A stretch of 64,000 nucleotides of DNA from Phycomyces blakesleeanus NRRL 1555(-) (Eukaryota; Mucoromycota; Mucoromycetes; Mucorales; Phycomycetaceae): the NCBI RefSeq assembly GCF_001638985.1, contig NW_017265152.1:376849-440848 (forward strand), given 5' to 3'. Position numbers and translations under genes: made by a program. Of this stretch, positions 47,311 to 59,858 are shown piece by piece. Positions within the stretch are counted from its first letter, which is position 1, and each line of letters starts with the position of its first letter. The notes beneath the pieces are model-generated. The model worked only from the letters and a program-made list of their open reading frames with translations. It was not told the DNA's origin and ran no database searches.

Positions 47311-48512
47311 ATGACTGATCTTGAGGTGCCTGTTCAACGTACTCTTCGAAGACTCTTTCCAGGTACTCGGCTCGAGGTATTAATAAATATAAAATAAATA
47401 ACTATCAACAATATCAACAAGAACAAGACGCTATGTGTGTGTGTGCATAATATATATGTGTGTACAAGACCTATATAACAATAATAAGAACAAATAAATA
47501 TATAATAAAAGTATATATATTATTAATATTCTAATAATGAATGCAAACAGAATGCATTCCAATGGCCAATTGAGTCCTTAGATGCTCTCGAATCATCTTT
47601 TAATGTACAAGAATATCTTCAACAATTAATTCGTGCCGATCGAAGCCAAGTAGATAAACTTGTAGAGCTACCGAAAGGAGTTGATGATGAAGTGTGGCAA
47701 TATGAGCATCTTAGGTAAACTTAATGTGTTATGGAATTCCACTCACATTAGTAGACAAGTATGCTTGGAATTGGGTCTTTTAGTGGTTGCACTAGCACCT
47801 GAATGTACAGCAGAGAACTGCCCGGAAATGAAAGCTGAGGGCTGGCTGTATCTTTGCGCAGCTCACCCTGCTACACAATCAGTAATTATCTGTTTCTGTT
47901 TTATTTATTTTTCTTTGCCAATGCTTATATAGTGTGTTGATTTAATTATTAAAATTTGCGCGTGTGTATGTATGTAATGATTATAGTGTCCTGCTATTGA
48001 CTATATTATTCATACCCTTGATGGAGCTACGACTTTATTAAATAATGCGAAATATTTTCCCAGCCGGTAAAGTACTTGTATTTGTAGTTGTGTTATTCTG
48101 TTTTCTAAAGATACATATTTGTATATTTTAGTATTTCTGTTCCTGAACCTTCATTGAAGCATTTTCAATCTATTGCAAGGCGTCTGTATCGTATATTCGC
48201 TCATGCTTATTGCCATCACAGAGAAATTTATGAGATTTTCGAGGCAAGTGTCTATACACACACATTTATATATACATATATGCATAGTTTAAATCTTAAT
48301 TGATGATTAAAATTATTGGATATCTGTAGAATGATACATCACTCTATGCACGGTTTAGATTATTGTCTCGCAAGTATGAGCTTGTACCTCCTAATCTTAT
48401 AACAATTCCTGATTCTGGGGAAGAGGATGAAGAAGAAGAGGAAGAAGAGGGAGAAGATGGATATTCTCGTAGTCCAAGAGCATCACATTCAACCCTTAAA
48501 GAGACAGAGTAA
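47311..48512 (+). CDS. mob4: MOB4/phocein-like protein (STRIPAK subunit)
   Basis: MOB-family adaptor; MOB4/phocein is a core member of the striatin-PP2A (STRIPAK) complex controlling growth and cell fusion. The sequence follows phocein rather than MOB1. It has RRLFPGT, then WPIESLDALESSFNVQEYLQ, the RADRSQVDKL segment, and VWQYEHLRQVCLELGLLVV. ALAPECTAENCPEMKAEGWL and LCAAHPATQCPAIDYIIHTL then supply the Cys2-His2 zinc site, followed by RRLYRIFAHAYCHHREIYEI. The C-terminus is an acidic Glu run and a Ser-rich tail, longer than usual. Introns with GT-AG ends lie near 47375-47551, 47715-47756, 47881-47985, 48068-48130 and 48245-48329. About 228 aa. Confidence 0.93.
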
Positions 48513-49167
48513 TACACAAATCACTGTGAATAAAGCAAAAAAAAATGTGTGCCACCCTAAGCATGTGTGTAACCTCGCTGCCCTTTTCACATGTTCTCTC
48601 CCCGCAAAAAATAATACAATGTTTCTACTTGAGATTGAGACAAATTAGGAATTTTTTAGACGAATCAAAATATAAGTAGACAATCTGCTTACCTTTTTTG
48701 GACAAAACGAGAATAAAATTTAGACGATGAAAAAAATGTAGTTATTTTATAAAATAATATTTGAATTTTTTTTTGACTATCCAAAGTAGCCCTTTCTTTA
48801 CTGGTAATTTTATTCATATTCGTATTCATATTTTTTCTTGAAAGTAATAATAATAATTTACTGGTCATTTGTTTTCTATAAATACATTAAAAATATAAAG
48901 TTAATTACCAGCAAAAGAAAGTCTGAGGAAAATGTAGATGATCCTTTTAAAGGTAAAAGATAGTAATTGATTTAAATAAGTTTATATTATTTATAGCCAT
49001 GTACCTTTTGGTATAGATCCGATGTATGAAGATTATGTAGAAAGAAGTCATGCGAATATAAAGTATTATAAACGCACGTTTTATAAAGAAGCTTCAATTG
49101 AAAATATATATTTCAACTTGACTTTTTTTATAGCTATCTTTTATTCTAATGGATCTTTTTTTTAATT
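48513..49167. other. Intergenic 3' flank of MOB4
   Basis: No gene is seen. It is AT-rich with several short A and T runs. Confidence 0.5.
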
Positions 49168-49590
49168 ACTATAATTATTACTTGAAACATCCAATAGAGC
49201 CAAAAAAAGCGAAAGTTCGAGTCTCGAGGAAGATAAGCGTAAAGCTAAAAGAGAAAAAACCGGATAGATATTCTTCATTGGTTCTTTGCAGAAGCTGTCA
49301 GCAAGAGGATCACAGCACATCATGATCTCGCGAATGTCCTGATCATATACCATCAAAGTTCGAGGAGCTTGCAAGAAATCTTGGATTTCGTTACAAAGTT
49401 TCCACGAGAAAACTCCCATTGGATACTGCTATCAATAATAAATACAAAGAGTTACTCAAAAATAAGATTCTTATCACTTCAAACGATCTCCATAATTTCC
49501 TATCCAGGGCAATCATTTTCATAAACAGTTACTGCTTGGCATCGTCTCATAATTCAATACCTAACGCCGTTTATAAACGGACATTTTAGT
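49168..49590 (+). pseudogene. Degraded zinc-knuckle ORF, probably transposon-derived
   Basis: One frame stays protein-like for about 140 codons with a single internal TGA. A basic stretch (EPKKAKVRVSRKISVKLKEK) is followed by a zinc-knuckle-like CRSCQQEDHSTS and, across the TGA, SRECPDHIPSKFEELARNLG. Then come KILITSNDLHNFLSRAIIFI and SIPNAVYKRTF before a TAG. I recall zinc-finger-plus-helical proteins of this layout as repeated, transposon-associated families in Mucorales, but I cannot name the family. Interruptions by stops and the lack of splice sites support a decayed copy. Confidence 0.5.
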
Positions 49591-50205
49591 ACTCGGTAGG
49601 GTCAACCTGTCAGCGCCATAAAAGTAACAAAGAACACTAATGTACCATAAAATCCTGTGCAATCCTGGGATACCTATAGATCCTCAATTACAAATACCAT
49701 ATAAAAAAAGCCTACAAAAAGGGGTCGGGATGCTCAGGAAGAACTTGGTGAGACTAAAGAATGACTGATATAGAGTGAAAGAATTTTTATGGAAGGCTTT
49801 GAAGAAACAGGAGAGAGAGAGATGGAGGTCTTGTAGCTGTTGCACTAGATGAATACGATACCTCAAAGATGTACATCAAAATCTACTTTGAAAACTAATT
49901 TCTTTTTGTCTAAATTTCATTCTCGTTCTGTCCACAAAAGGTAAGCATATTGTCTTCAGTTACATTTTGATTCGTCTAAAGCATTTCCTAATTTGTCTCA
50001 ATCTCAAGTAGAAACGATGTAACACATGGACGTGAAAACCTCTTTCTTTCTCACATATATTACTAGTAATATATATATATATAAAATTTAAAGGAACCAA
50101 AATAAATAAATAAATAAATATTTATATATATATACACATATATAATAAATACTGTGTATATTCTTATTAGTATTAGTATTACTATTCTATATATAATATA
50201 TCATC
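49591..50205. other. Intergenic region before the bHLH gene
   Basis: No gene is recognised. A (TAAA)n-like run lies near 50100-50120. The right end is the promoter of the bHLH gene. Confidence 0.45.
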
Positions 50206-51394
50206 ATGCCAACAGATCTTCCACCATACTCTGTTCCGGGTTCTACACCATCTCATACTACTCATTCCAACACAAATGCTCGCCAACAACACAGTCTATT
50301 TACAGAAGCAGAGCAGAAACAACTGCAACTATTCTTGGATGGTCTCGATGAAAGAGACGATTTAAACACGGATGGGATTCCAAAAGATTTCAAGCCATGT
50401 AAGGTCATCAAGATCATTTGCAAACTTTTTTTTAAAGAAAAAAAAAGTATTGATAATAGTGAATAATAATCTCTTGCCAATATTTACCTATTTATTCATG
50501 TTCTTGCTCTTGACTGTAGCATCTCCAAACCACGTTCTTCTCTCTTCACCTTACATTAGAAACCCAAGCTATGGAGCCCAACAGATACAGACTCTTCCTC
50601 TCGAAAATTCAAATTCACGCAAACGAAATAATGGCGACAAAGCCAAATCCGAGAAACGAAAAGTTCGCGCTCTAGATCGGCCTTCTCCTGCCGAATCGTC
50701 GCTCTCGCCATCTCTCTCTGGGAGTGATGGTGGATCGCATTCTCGGTCGACTGATACCCGCCCAGAAGAAAACAGCTCACCACCAACCGCTCGTTCTGGT
50801 TCTGGTTCTAGTTCCAGAGGCGGAGGGGGAGGACGAGGACGAAAACCACCCCACGAATTGTTGACTGAAGATCAAAAAAAGGCAAATCACATTGCTTCTG
50901 AGCAGAAAAGAAGAGCCAATATTCGGGTTGGGTTTGATCAATTAGTGGATATCGTGCCCACGCTTAGCCATTGCCATCGTAGTGAATCCTTGATTTTACA
51001 AAAATGTAAAAATATTTATAGAATAAATTTATAGATGTATATTTGATTATTAATTATAATTACAATTAATGTTAACTTGAACTATTGTCTTGTTTTCTAT
51101 TGTGAATTTAGCTGCAGACTATATTCGACAGCTCATAGAAGTAAAGAATGGGTTGCGAGATCGTGCAAGAGAACTCCAGACTGCATTGGGTGAAGCGTAA
51201 GTGGATTATGATTCGGTTTAATATTCCAGTACTTATTCAGTTACCTTTTTCATTAGGCCAGATGAAGATGTAAGTTATTAAATATATAGTCCTCATGACT
51301 CTTGTTTGAAAGTAAAGGAAAACATAAAACTTATTGATACTAAATAACCATTTACTTGTAGAGCTCTGAAGGCGAAGTAGACTATGCATTCTAA
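50206..51394 (+). CDS. bHLH transcription factor, INO4-like
   Basis: A basic helix-loop-helix DNA-binding factor. The disordered N-terminal half is Ser/Pro/Thr-rich, with EAEQKQLQLFLDGLDER as an isolated helix and a Gly/Arg-rich stretch (RGGGGGRGRKPPHELL). The basic region and helix 1 read DQKKANHIASEQKRRANIRV, with the Glu of the H-x-x-x-E-x-x-R pattern that contacts E-box CANNTG. The loop is VPTLSHCHRSE, and helix 2 is SLILQKSADYIRQLIEVKNG, completed across an intron. This pattern is typical of fungal Ino4/Cbf-like regulators of lipid or sulphur genes; the exact targets are unknown. Exon 4 is only 13 nt (51257-51269). The C-terminus is short and acidic (SSEGEVDYAF). The gene is convergent with the dioxygenase gene downstream. 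Confidence 0.88.
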
Positions 51395-51623
51395 AGTTAC
51401 TTATACAACTTCTTCCTTTTCCTTTTCCTCTTCCTCTTTTGCTTTTCTTTTCTTATTTTCATTTTTTTTTGTATCATAAACCATTAATTTCTTTCCCTTT
51501 CCCTGTCCAACATATATTTAAACCTCCATTACAAACCAACGCACATCAACACACACACACACACACACACACACATAAATGTATTCTTTAAAAGAATATA
51601 ATAATAATATACAAATCTTTATT

Positions 51624-51677
<54 letters not shown>

Positions 51678-51680
51678 CAA
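51395..51680. other. Spacer between convergent genes, with microsatellites
   Basis: It contains a CT-rich tract, a (CA)n run at about 51550-51574, another at 51625-51639 and a long (TA)n run at about 51639-51675. These probably form part of the 3' regions of both genes. Confidence 0.6.
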
Positions 51681-52839
51681 TTAATGAATGGGCTTGGTCT
51701 CCATTTTACCCAATCCAGTCTTGGCTGCCATTGCCTTGACGTTTGCATAAGGCTTCTCGAGAGAGGCAGGGAGTGACTGCTGGAAGCTAGGCTGGTTCAT
51801 CCAGTCCAGACCATGCTGGAAAATAGTGCTTGCACGATGATGCCCACCCTCAATAGTGCCCATTGAAGCATGGAGAGTGGCGCGCTTGTTAGCAGCAATA
51901 TAGGCAGCACGGTGAAGAATGTTATTGTCATAAAACACAGTCTGTCCTGGTAACAGACGGACCTGTAACTGACCGGGCATATTGTGGCTCTTGGGATCGT
52001 TAATTGTAATATCACGCTCTTCGGGTGTTCGGACACGACGATGAGAATTGGGTACAACATAAAGGCATGCATCTTCATAAAGTGCTCTATTATGTGCATA
52101 AAGGAAGTATTAATTTTTGTTTTGTTTTTGCTTCTTCTTTTTAATAATCAACTATACAATAACAATAACAGAGACGTACGTGTTCCATTGGGTACCGTAA
52201 TGAGGAACCTTGAGTTTTTCGATCTCTTCTTCAGCCGATGTCTCGGCAGGGACGGCATCCCGATGCCAGGTCAGATCAAAGTCAGAATCCTGGGGATTGA
52301 TGAGGAGATTGAACAGTTCTGTCAAAAGTCAAAAAATAAAACGGAAAAGAAAAATCACAAGAATGTTAGCTATCATTTTGGGGGTCTGAATCTGTATATA
52401 TATATATTTACCTAATTGAAGATCTTCCTTCTTGGCACCCAACAATTCACAGACAGACTGGAGCAATTTAGTGGACCCGTACCATTCAAGGAAGACGGGT
52501 TCATTGAGCTCAGGGTGAATCAAGTGCTGAACACCCCAAACATCAGTGCCCTCAGTCCAAGGAGGGAACTGCGTGCCTACAAGACGTCTTTTGAGGTATA
52601 ATTTTGTTTTTGCTTTGCTTAGTACCAAACAAACAAACAAAAAAGAATGTACGTATGTACGTATATGCATGTGTGTTATACCTGTATTTCCAGTCTCCTG
52701 CGCGGGCTTTGGCAACTACACGATCACAGGCTTCTTTGAGTCTGATCATCAGCTCAGGGTCAATAAGTCCGTCGACAATGACATAGCCATCACGCTTAAG
52801 GGCTTCTTGGATAGGTACGTTGTTAATGTCTGTAAGCAT
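51681..52839 (-). CDS. Phytanoyl-CoA dioxygenase family protein
   Basis: A Fe(II)/2-oxoglutarate oxygenase of the PhyH type, which hydroxylates acyl-CoA or small-molecule substrates. The N-terminal segment IQEALKRDGYVIVDGLIDPE is the family start. The iron site is His-x-Asp in FDLTWHRDAVPAE plus the distal His in FYDNNILHRAAYIAANKRAT. The Arg in that same stretch is the likely 2-oxoglutarate contact. In between come FLEWYGSTKLLQSVCELLGA and CLYVVPNSHRRVRTPEERDI. Three introns (about 52086-52181, 52321-52412, 52595-52682) carry the usual GT-AG ends. Length is about 290 aa. Many fungal members of this family have unassigned substrates, and I cannot say which applies here. It lies between the two inverted element copies. 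Confidence 0.9.
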
Positions 52840-53679
52840 GTTGTGTATTTGGGGTATTTGTGTAGGTGTAGGAGCAGTAAGATGATCAATAAATTTATTT
52901 ATTTATTTTTTATTTTCATTTTCAAGATTACCCTCCTTTTTATAAACGGTCCAGGGTTCCCTTCTCTTCTCCGCTCCTGTTTTCTCACGCGACCCTTGTT
53001 AGCTAATCAAGGGACAGAAGACCGTATACTCAGATAAGGGAAGGAACCAATGTCTTTTAGCTCTTATCATCTTCTTTTAGCTGCCGCTCTAAATAAATAA
53101 AAAAGGGAACGTAAAAAAAAGAGGGGTCCATGACAATGTAGATATTGTATAAGAGATCTCTGCCACTCAAATAAGTGTGAAGATGTAAGCAGTTGCTTGT
53201 GTCTGATTATGGTAAGGTGCTTTGATTATTTTAACACAATCGCAAATAAAAAGATGCTTTGATTCATTAATATTTTCGTTATAGAATTACACCCGTTGAT
53301 TTGTGATTTTTCAGATACAAGCCGTTTATCTTTCCCCAAAACAATATATATATATATATAAGAACCCTGAATATAATCAAGGTTTTGGCCATGAACCAAA
53401 TGATAAGATTGCTGATCTGAGCATACAAATCCCATCCTTTTTTTAGCTTTTTTTTAAAAGAAATAAAGATCTGTAAAGCTGACCCTTTTGACCGCGGGAA
53501 ATTATACATTCTGACATGAGTATTAAATTGACTACCCCATACTATTGCGACAAATAAAATATAACACACACACATACATATATATATAAAGAAAGAAAGG
53601 AAAATACGGGGAAGAATATGGAAAGCGGGTTGGCTGGTATTCTAGCTTTTTTTTATTTATATTATTATTACTATTATTT
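52840..53679. other. Intergenic region
   Basis: No supported gene. The left part is the promoter of the dioxygenase gene. Minus-strand frames at 53226-53771 overlap one another and do not resemble a protein. Confidence 0.45.
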
Positions 53680-53922
53680 GTGACCAATGAGTATAATCGG
53701 GATCGAATGGCTGTACAAAAGCTGGGTACAGGAACATCAGTGAGAAAACAAGGAAAAAACACAACCCACAAGACACTGTGTGTAAGCTATCATTTCTTAC
53801 TCTTTCTTCTTTTTCTATTTAGATCATTGGTGTCTAAACCTACCTTTTACCGTGTCATGGTATTGTTAATGAGTACCTTGCACAAAGGCAAGAATAAGAG
53901 CAAAAACAAAAGCAAGAATTAA
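53680..53922 (+). CDS. Small basic hypothetical protein
   Basis: I do not recognise it. The frame is open for 80 codons. A 45-nt stretch at about 53778-53822, starting GTGTGTAAG and ending TTTAG, could be an in-frame intron; without it the protein is 65 aa. The N-terminus is MTNEYNRDRMAVQKLGTG and the tail is Lys-rich (KGKNKSKNKSKN). No upstream TATA or neighbour supports expression, so it may be chance. Confidence 0.25.
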   Translation: MTNEYNRDRMAVQKLGTGTSVRKQGKNTTHKTLCVSYHFLLFLLFLFRSLVSKPTFYRVMVLLMSTLHKGKNKSKNKSKN

Positions 53923-54634
53923 ATAATAAAGGTAAATTCTATAAATACCTGCGTATAAATATATATGATTTGAACTGAGTTTTCCAATAATAATGAATCA
54001 TCCGGTTGTACCCTTATCCCTAATGTACCCTGAGCAACCTGAATTTTTCTCTCTTTCCTTCTATTTGAATGCGAGTGTGCTTTCATAAGCAGATTTCAAT
54101 ATAAAATATAGCTATTTTTCAACCAATACACTTGTTCGTTAATTATCTGTATTTAACTTACACTTATATATATGTATATATTAAATCTTTATGATTTTAA
54201 CAACTGTCAAAAAATCTACTAAATGTATAGGGTAAACACTAAAGATAATAGAAAGCCAATATATATATTAGGTATATTCCTCGGAAGCAATTCCAAATAC
54301 ATGAAATATAGTTTAGTGACAAAAATTGAGTATGTAAGCAAATGATTATTGGCCATACTTACAATCATATAAGAGCCGGACTTTCTGTCCATTTTTTTTT
54401 TGCTTTGACAGCGTCATATGTTTGCTGTACAAAAACACATACACACACAAATATATACTATGTATCTACCTATCTATCTCGAGCGTTTGATAATATAATC
54501 TAAGAGATCAAGTTTTACTGCCCATTTGCTTTACATAACTAGCTCATCAAAATACTTGAAGTTTTAACACTCTTGCACAATCTTAGAAAATAATCTACAC
54601 GCAATTACACGTAAAAAAGAAGGGATGCTGGCTG
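53923..54634. other. Intergenic region left of the right element copy
   Basis: No gene is seen. Short CTAT repeats and a T-run are the only notable features. Confidence 0.45.
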
Positions 54635-57159
54635 CAGTCAAAGTTCGATATAGTGATAATAGTGAGAGAAGCAAAGATCACATCAGTATATAAAACATTA
54701 TAAGGTTAATATGATAGCTGAATATTGCAAGGATATTTTGATGTGTTAAAGAGTACAAATAATATACGAGTCGTATTTAGAACATCAGCATAAAAATCAA
54801 AGGATATAAAAGAAAAAGGTCGGTGATTTTGACAGACACTCTTAAAATGGACGGCCGTGTAATCTGTGTCAGGATATTTTATAACGCGCTTTAATAAAAC
54901 GAAAAATGCATAAAGTTTTTATGGGTTTCATTAAATAGCATACTTGAATTTTCTTTATTATTATTTATTGATTAAAAGTAAAGCAGTTACTTGGAGTAAA
55001 GAAGTGTAGAGAAAAGAATAAAATAGGCCTTTTTTAGATACAAATCAAAAAGGTTTCGAGCACGCTACGCTCAAAAAACATCTCATGCGAAGCTTCCTAT
55101 ATATTCATAGCAACTCATTATGTTTTGTAAAATTTGAATTGGTGAAATTATATTGTTTCTTTCTCTGATAGAAACAGCTACACCTTTACTTCTTTATTTT
55201 AAGAGCCAAACTCAAACTCATTCCAAAAAAGATTACAGACAAGTGTGGTACCTAACATACTTTTTTTTTTTTTGAAAGAACGTCAATCGTCACTTCAACT
55301 ACTTTAACGGAGTTGAATTTCACAAGTTCCTTTCCAGTGAAGAGGACCAAAGTAAATAAAGTCTTCCATCTACTTTACACATCTTTTGTATCCTTTCATC
55401 GCTGATGCATACACCTGCAAAAAAAAACCAAGGGGAAAAAATATGTGACTATTTTTATATGCATGTGACTACTATATCCAAAGACTATGAAAAAAAAGCA
55501 AAAAGTAAACAAAAAAGGGCGCAAAAAACAGAAAAAGACGAGCGACAACGATGCGAAACCTTATTTACCATCAAAAACTACAATTCTATTCATGCGAATA
55601 GCTCATGAGCTTATATATAACTCTCATCATGTTCTTGCAGAAATGAGTTTGTCAGAACATCGCGCATTAAAGATCAATTTTCTCTTTTTCTCATTCAGCC
55701 TGACGTCCGATGTTGATTCGCGCATCCTTTTAGCGAACACTCATGATAGAAAGTAATAGTTTTTAGGGTAAGACAGAATGCACACGCGTTTAAAAATTGT
55801 TAACCTCTTGAACGTACTTAGTATATATACATACAGTCGACGTCCGATAGATTTCTTAGAAAATATAATAGATTCTTTTATATATGACACTAAAAGGCTG
55901 TGGGTAGTTCTTAATAGTGAACAATATAGAATACAGCAAAATACAAAAGAAAGGTCTTTTTTAAACAGCTTAATTTATCTTACAAGATTTAATAAAGACT
56001 TCCGGAAAGAATTATTATGTCAAGATTATCTGCTTTACACGCTTGATAGATTCTTTTCCTTAAGTCTCGATCTTTTCAAGCTGCTTGTATGCTGAGGTTT
56101 ATTTTGGCTTAAAGGAAGGTCCTTTGGCTTATATTTTAAATATATATATATATATAAAGGTTTTATGTGCGCGATGGTAAGAATAAGCGTGTTAATATTT
56201 TAGGATCTTTGAGATTGTGTTTCGTGGGATAGCTGGGGGCTACAGCTCTGTGTCAAGCATTACAAGAGCTGGTATACTTTGTAGGCTAGTTGGAGATTGC
56301 AACAGGGTTCAGATCACTTGGAGGTTACGAATATTGATATATATTATATGAATTTACATCTTAGTCTCGGCATTACAACTAGTACAGCTCTACATTTACG
56401 TATTTAATCAGACAGCTATAGTATAAAGATTGTTGAATTTACTGCTGAAATGTAAAAGTGTTTAATAAGAACGGATCGTTTTGATCAAAATGACAAATTA
56501 AATACAGAAAATCAGCCATGTATCAGAGTGGGTCAAGTAAAGTGCTTCTTTAAGTATAATTAATATGGTATACCACAGTAATATCCACTACTTCAGAGTA
56601 TTTTGACATTGATTGCTCTAATATTGATCAAAGCATCCAATTTTTTCACTCTAAAAACCCATTTACTAATAGAATTTTCGATATTTACACTACATAAGCA
56701 TCTTTGATCCCAAAATTCTCTCAGGGCATAGACCCAAAACAAATTCAGCATTTTGTGCTTTATTTTACTAAGTAAAGTTATAGAGCGAGTCAATTAATAC
56801 CGGAAAGTCCTTGCCTGACCAAAGACAGGCTGATATTCATGGAGATATTGATAGATTTAAAAAATGACAATATCGATACTTCCACCACCAAAAGATGTTA
56901 TTTAAATGTCCGGCCGTAAAGCTGTTTAAACCAAAGATTATTCGCATTGTGCGCTTGGCAGGTTTTGCAATCATTTAGTACAGAGAGTTTTCAGAACAAT
57001 AATGTTATTTACGGTTCTTTTAAAGAATTTAAATGTAAAAGTATGGTCATCTACCGTAAAAAAGTCTATAAATTGTGGTTTTTATTATGATATTTCAAGA
57101 CAATACGCAAGATATTCTTTAAAAAAAAGAGAATATAAAAATATATCGACCTTTGACTG
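54635..57159. mobile_element. TA-flanked transposable element, right copy
   Basis: This 2,525-bp element starts CAGTCAAAGTTCGATATAG and ends with the inverse of CAGTCAAAGGTCGATATAT. TA follows the right end (57160-57161), while the left flank is TG, presumably a mutated TA. It is the full-length partner of the copy at 43594-45986 and keeps about 132 bp at its right end that the other lacks. Plus-strand frames of 67, 89 and 105 aa (55405-55608, 55487-55756, 55778-56095) and a minus-strand frame of 66 aa (56593-56793) are identical in the two copies. The 89-aa frame begins with a Lys-rich run. No DDE transposase motif is recognisable. It may be non-autonomous or encode a spliced protein of an unfamiliar family. 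Confidence 0.8.
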
Positions 57160-57161
57160 TA

Positions 57162-58458
57162 ACTAGTTTTCTTGCAAGTATTCTTAGTGCAATACATTGA
57201 TTTCGCCTATGAATTTTCCAAAATCCAAAGATGTTCCGAAAGAAAATAAAGATATTTAGTTTTGGATGTGTTCTACGCAAATGCATAAATTCATACAGCT
57301 CTTTTTTATTGTGTTTTTGTTTTGTTTAGATATTGAATGTTGCATTTTCTACACATAACTATCATACCCTATATCATATACGTACCGTAAACACTGTAGC
57401 GTACAAGCCACTACAGATGGTATATGTATAAATAAAGACTTCTCTACCTTTCCACTTGCTTTCATTTCTTTCTTTCTCATTGCCACACGCTCCTATTTTG
57501 GAATTGGATAGACATAAATGTCTCGAGAAGCATTTAATGCATACTCCTGATTGATAGAATAGTTTACGGTGTTAATTCTTTTAAATTAAAATAGACATTT
57601 CATATATTTCTACGCGTTCGAGACTTGTTCTATCCTATAAATTATTTAACTTTCAAATTCAATAAGATTCAGACTTGGGCATACATCTTGATATCTATAA
57701 AATATTACACCAAGCAAAAAAAATTAGTTGAATTTGGAATATGCTTTTTTTACTACATAAAATAAAATAACATGATCTTATATTTTGCTTTCATTTGACG
57801 GTAAAAAAAAAGGAAGCACAGAGAAGATTGACATCTTTCTCTGATACATTATCTAACGGTCTTTTTTTTTCTGGTATTATTTTCCTAGCTACTTTAAACT
57901 ACTTAAGTATCATTCTAATAGCCAATGAAATAAAAACAGGCGTACTATACATTATATTTTTATAAGTGGTGATAAGAATAGCAGTAAGAGCAGAACTAGC
58001 AACATCAGTAGTGGTGGTCGTAATTATCTCAAGAAACATTGATTTAACAAATAATTATTATAAAAAGTAAAAGTAAATAGTCTCACACACTTACATGAAC
58101 AATTCTAAATATAAATAAAGCTTGTTTATTTATTTATGTAAATGCAAAAAAAAGAAGGGGACCGATATCATGGTCATAGTTGGTTAGATCATAAGGCTAC
58201 TCAAAATAATCCTACTTAAGGGATATGTTTCATGTAAAAAGTAATATATACGCATATGAAGAAGAACTTTACTTTGACACTGACAGAGAGGCATTACACG
58301 CCTACACACACATATATATATATATATATAAAACAAAATCTTGCTACATATCCTAAACAATACAAGTTATGGAAAATATATATTATACATTCTATAATTT
58401 TCATCCAAGAAATTCTAACAAAAAAGAAATGTATCTCTCAAGGGGTCACCGTATTCCG
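57162..58458. other. Intergenic region
   Basis: It is AT-rich with (TA)n near 58312-58330. I see no gene or RNA that I can support. Confidence 0.5.
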
Positions 58459-58535
58459 TCAAGGGGAAGGGTACAGGCAAGAACACAGGCAAGGACGAGG
58501 GCAAGGACACAGGCAAGAACAAGGTCAAAGTCAAG
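58459..58535 (+). repeat. Degenerate 12-nt tandem repeat
   Basis: About six imperfect copies of a unit like caaggacacagg form a GC-richer island in AT-rich DNA. The repeat is open in one frame (Gln/Gly/Arg/Glu-rich, within a 112-codon frame at 58256-58594), but the surrounding frame has no gene-like character. It is reported as a minisatellite only. Confidence 0.6.
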
Positions 58536-59858
58536 AATCAGGGATTAAAAGGCAAATGCTGAGCTGTGAGAACAACCATAAATTAAATACATAGTATTTT
58601 AGGGGATGCAAGCGTAAAATGACAGATAATTTTATAAGCTTTTAGGGACTTTTTGCCAATCGCCAAACATATAAAACAAATTTAAAGATAAAACACTTGA
58701 TGTTCAAAAGACTATGCATCTCCTTTAATAAGGAACGCCTCAAATGTATCCGCCTACCTTATATTTATCAAATAAGCATAAGAACCAGAATTTTGGTTGA
58801 CTTGTACTGTTTGAAGTACGGGTGATATATATACATACACACGCACACACACACTAGTAAATGCAAAAACAAAGAAGCAAGTGTGACACTCTTTTCCTTG
58901 GTATAATATACATAGAAGTAATATAATCCGAGCCTCGATTAAAGCCAAATAGACTTTTGTTTTAGTATAGCTCCTTGCCATATGTAATATTAACACCTCG
59001 TTTCTTAACAAGCTTGTGTTTATATCAACATTGGAACATCGTGTGTGTGTGTGTGTGCTAATATTGAAATGTTCGACCCACCAGTTTGAGTCTTTTTTTT
59101 AATTAATTTTCTTTTTTAAAAAGAGAAAAACAATAATTAACAAAGACACCCCATGTGTTGGCTTATTAGTGCTAAGAATTTCTTGACAGTATAATTTTAT
59201 TGTTATTAATATCATGAACATATGCCAATCTTGAAACCACAAAAACTGTTTAATTCAAAGCAGCTGATAGATATAATTTAATAAAATATACATTAACATA
59301 AGCTACTTGACTTTATCTCACTTCAATGAATAGAACAACTATCGATTAGAAATACCTAACAATTCTTACCTGATGAATGCCATTTTGTATTTTATGATCG
59401 AATTTTCTTTAAAGAAAAAATAGTTAGAAAGTTAGTGCTACATACGGAACGTCTAACGTTTTATAGCACAGCTTAAAAGGAGGAGCGCGAAACTCCTTCT
59501 TTAGTAGGGCTCATGTGGTCTTGAAGTGTAACAAAGCTTCATCCCACACTTTGAACACTGGAGAAAATAAATGGCTGTGGATTCATTGGTATCACCTAAT
59601 AAAAAAAAAAACTCCCGAATAATCACACTTTGCTTGGTTAGATCAGCACATTTTGTAAATCGAGCTTAAAAATGTATACTATTATTAACACTGCCATACA
59701 GCCAACACCACTACAGTTACTGCTGCTAATCGAGACTTTTATTGATGATTTCATTTGTGTTTTTATTTGATTGTGCTTGAAAGTGATGAAGGGTTGAAAG
59801 CAGGCAAAAAAAGAAAATAAAAGAAAAAGGGGGATGTCTTTGGATAGAATTGGTAAAC
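58536..59858. other. Intergenic region
   Basis: No gene is recognised. A (GT)n run is at about 59041-59058. The right end is the 3' flank of the NBR1-like gene. Confidence 0.5.
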
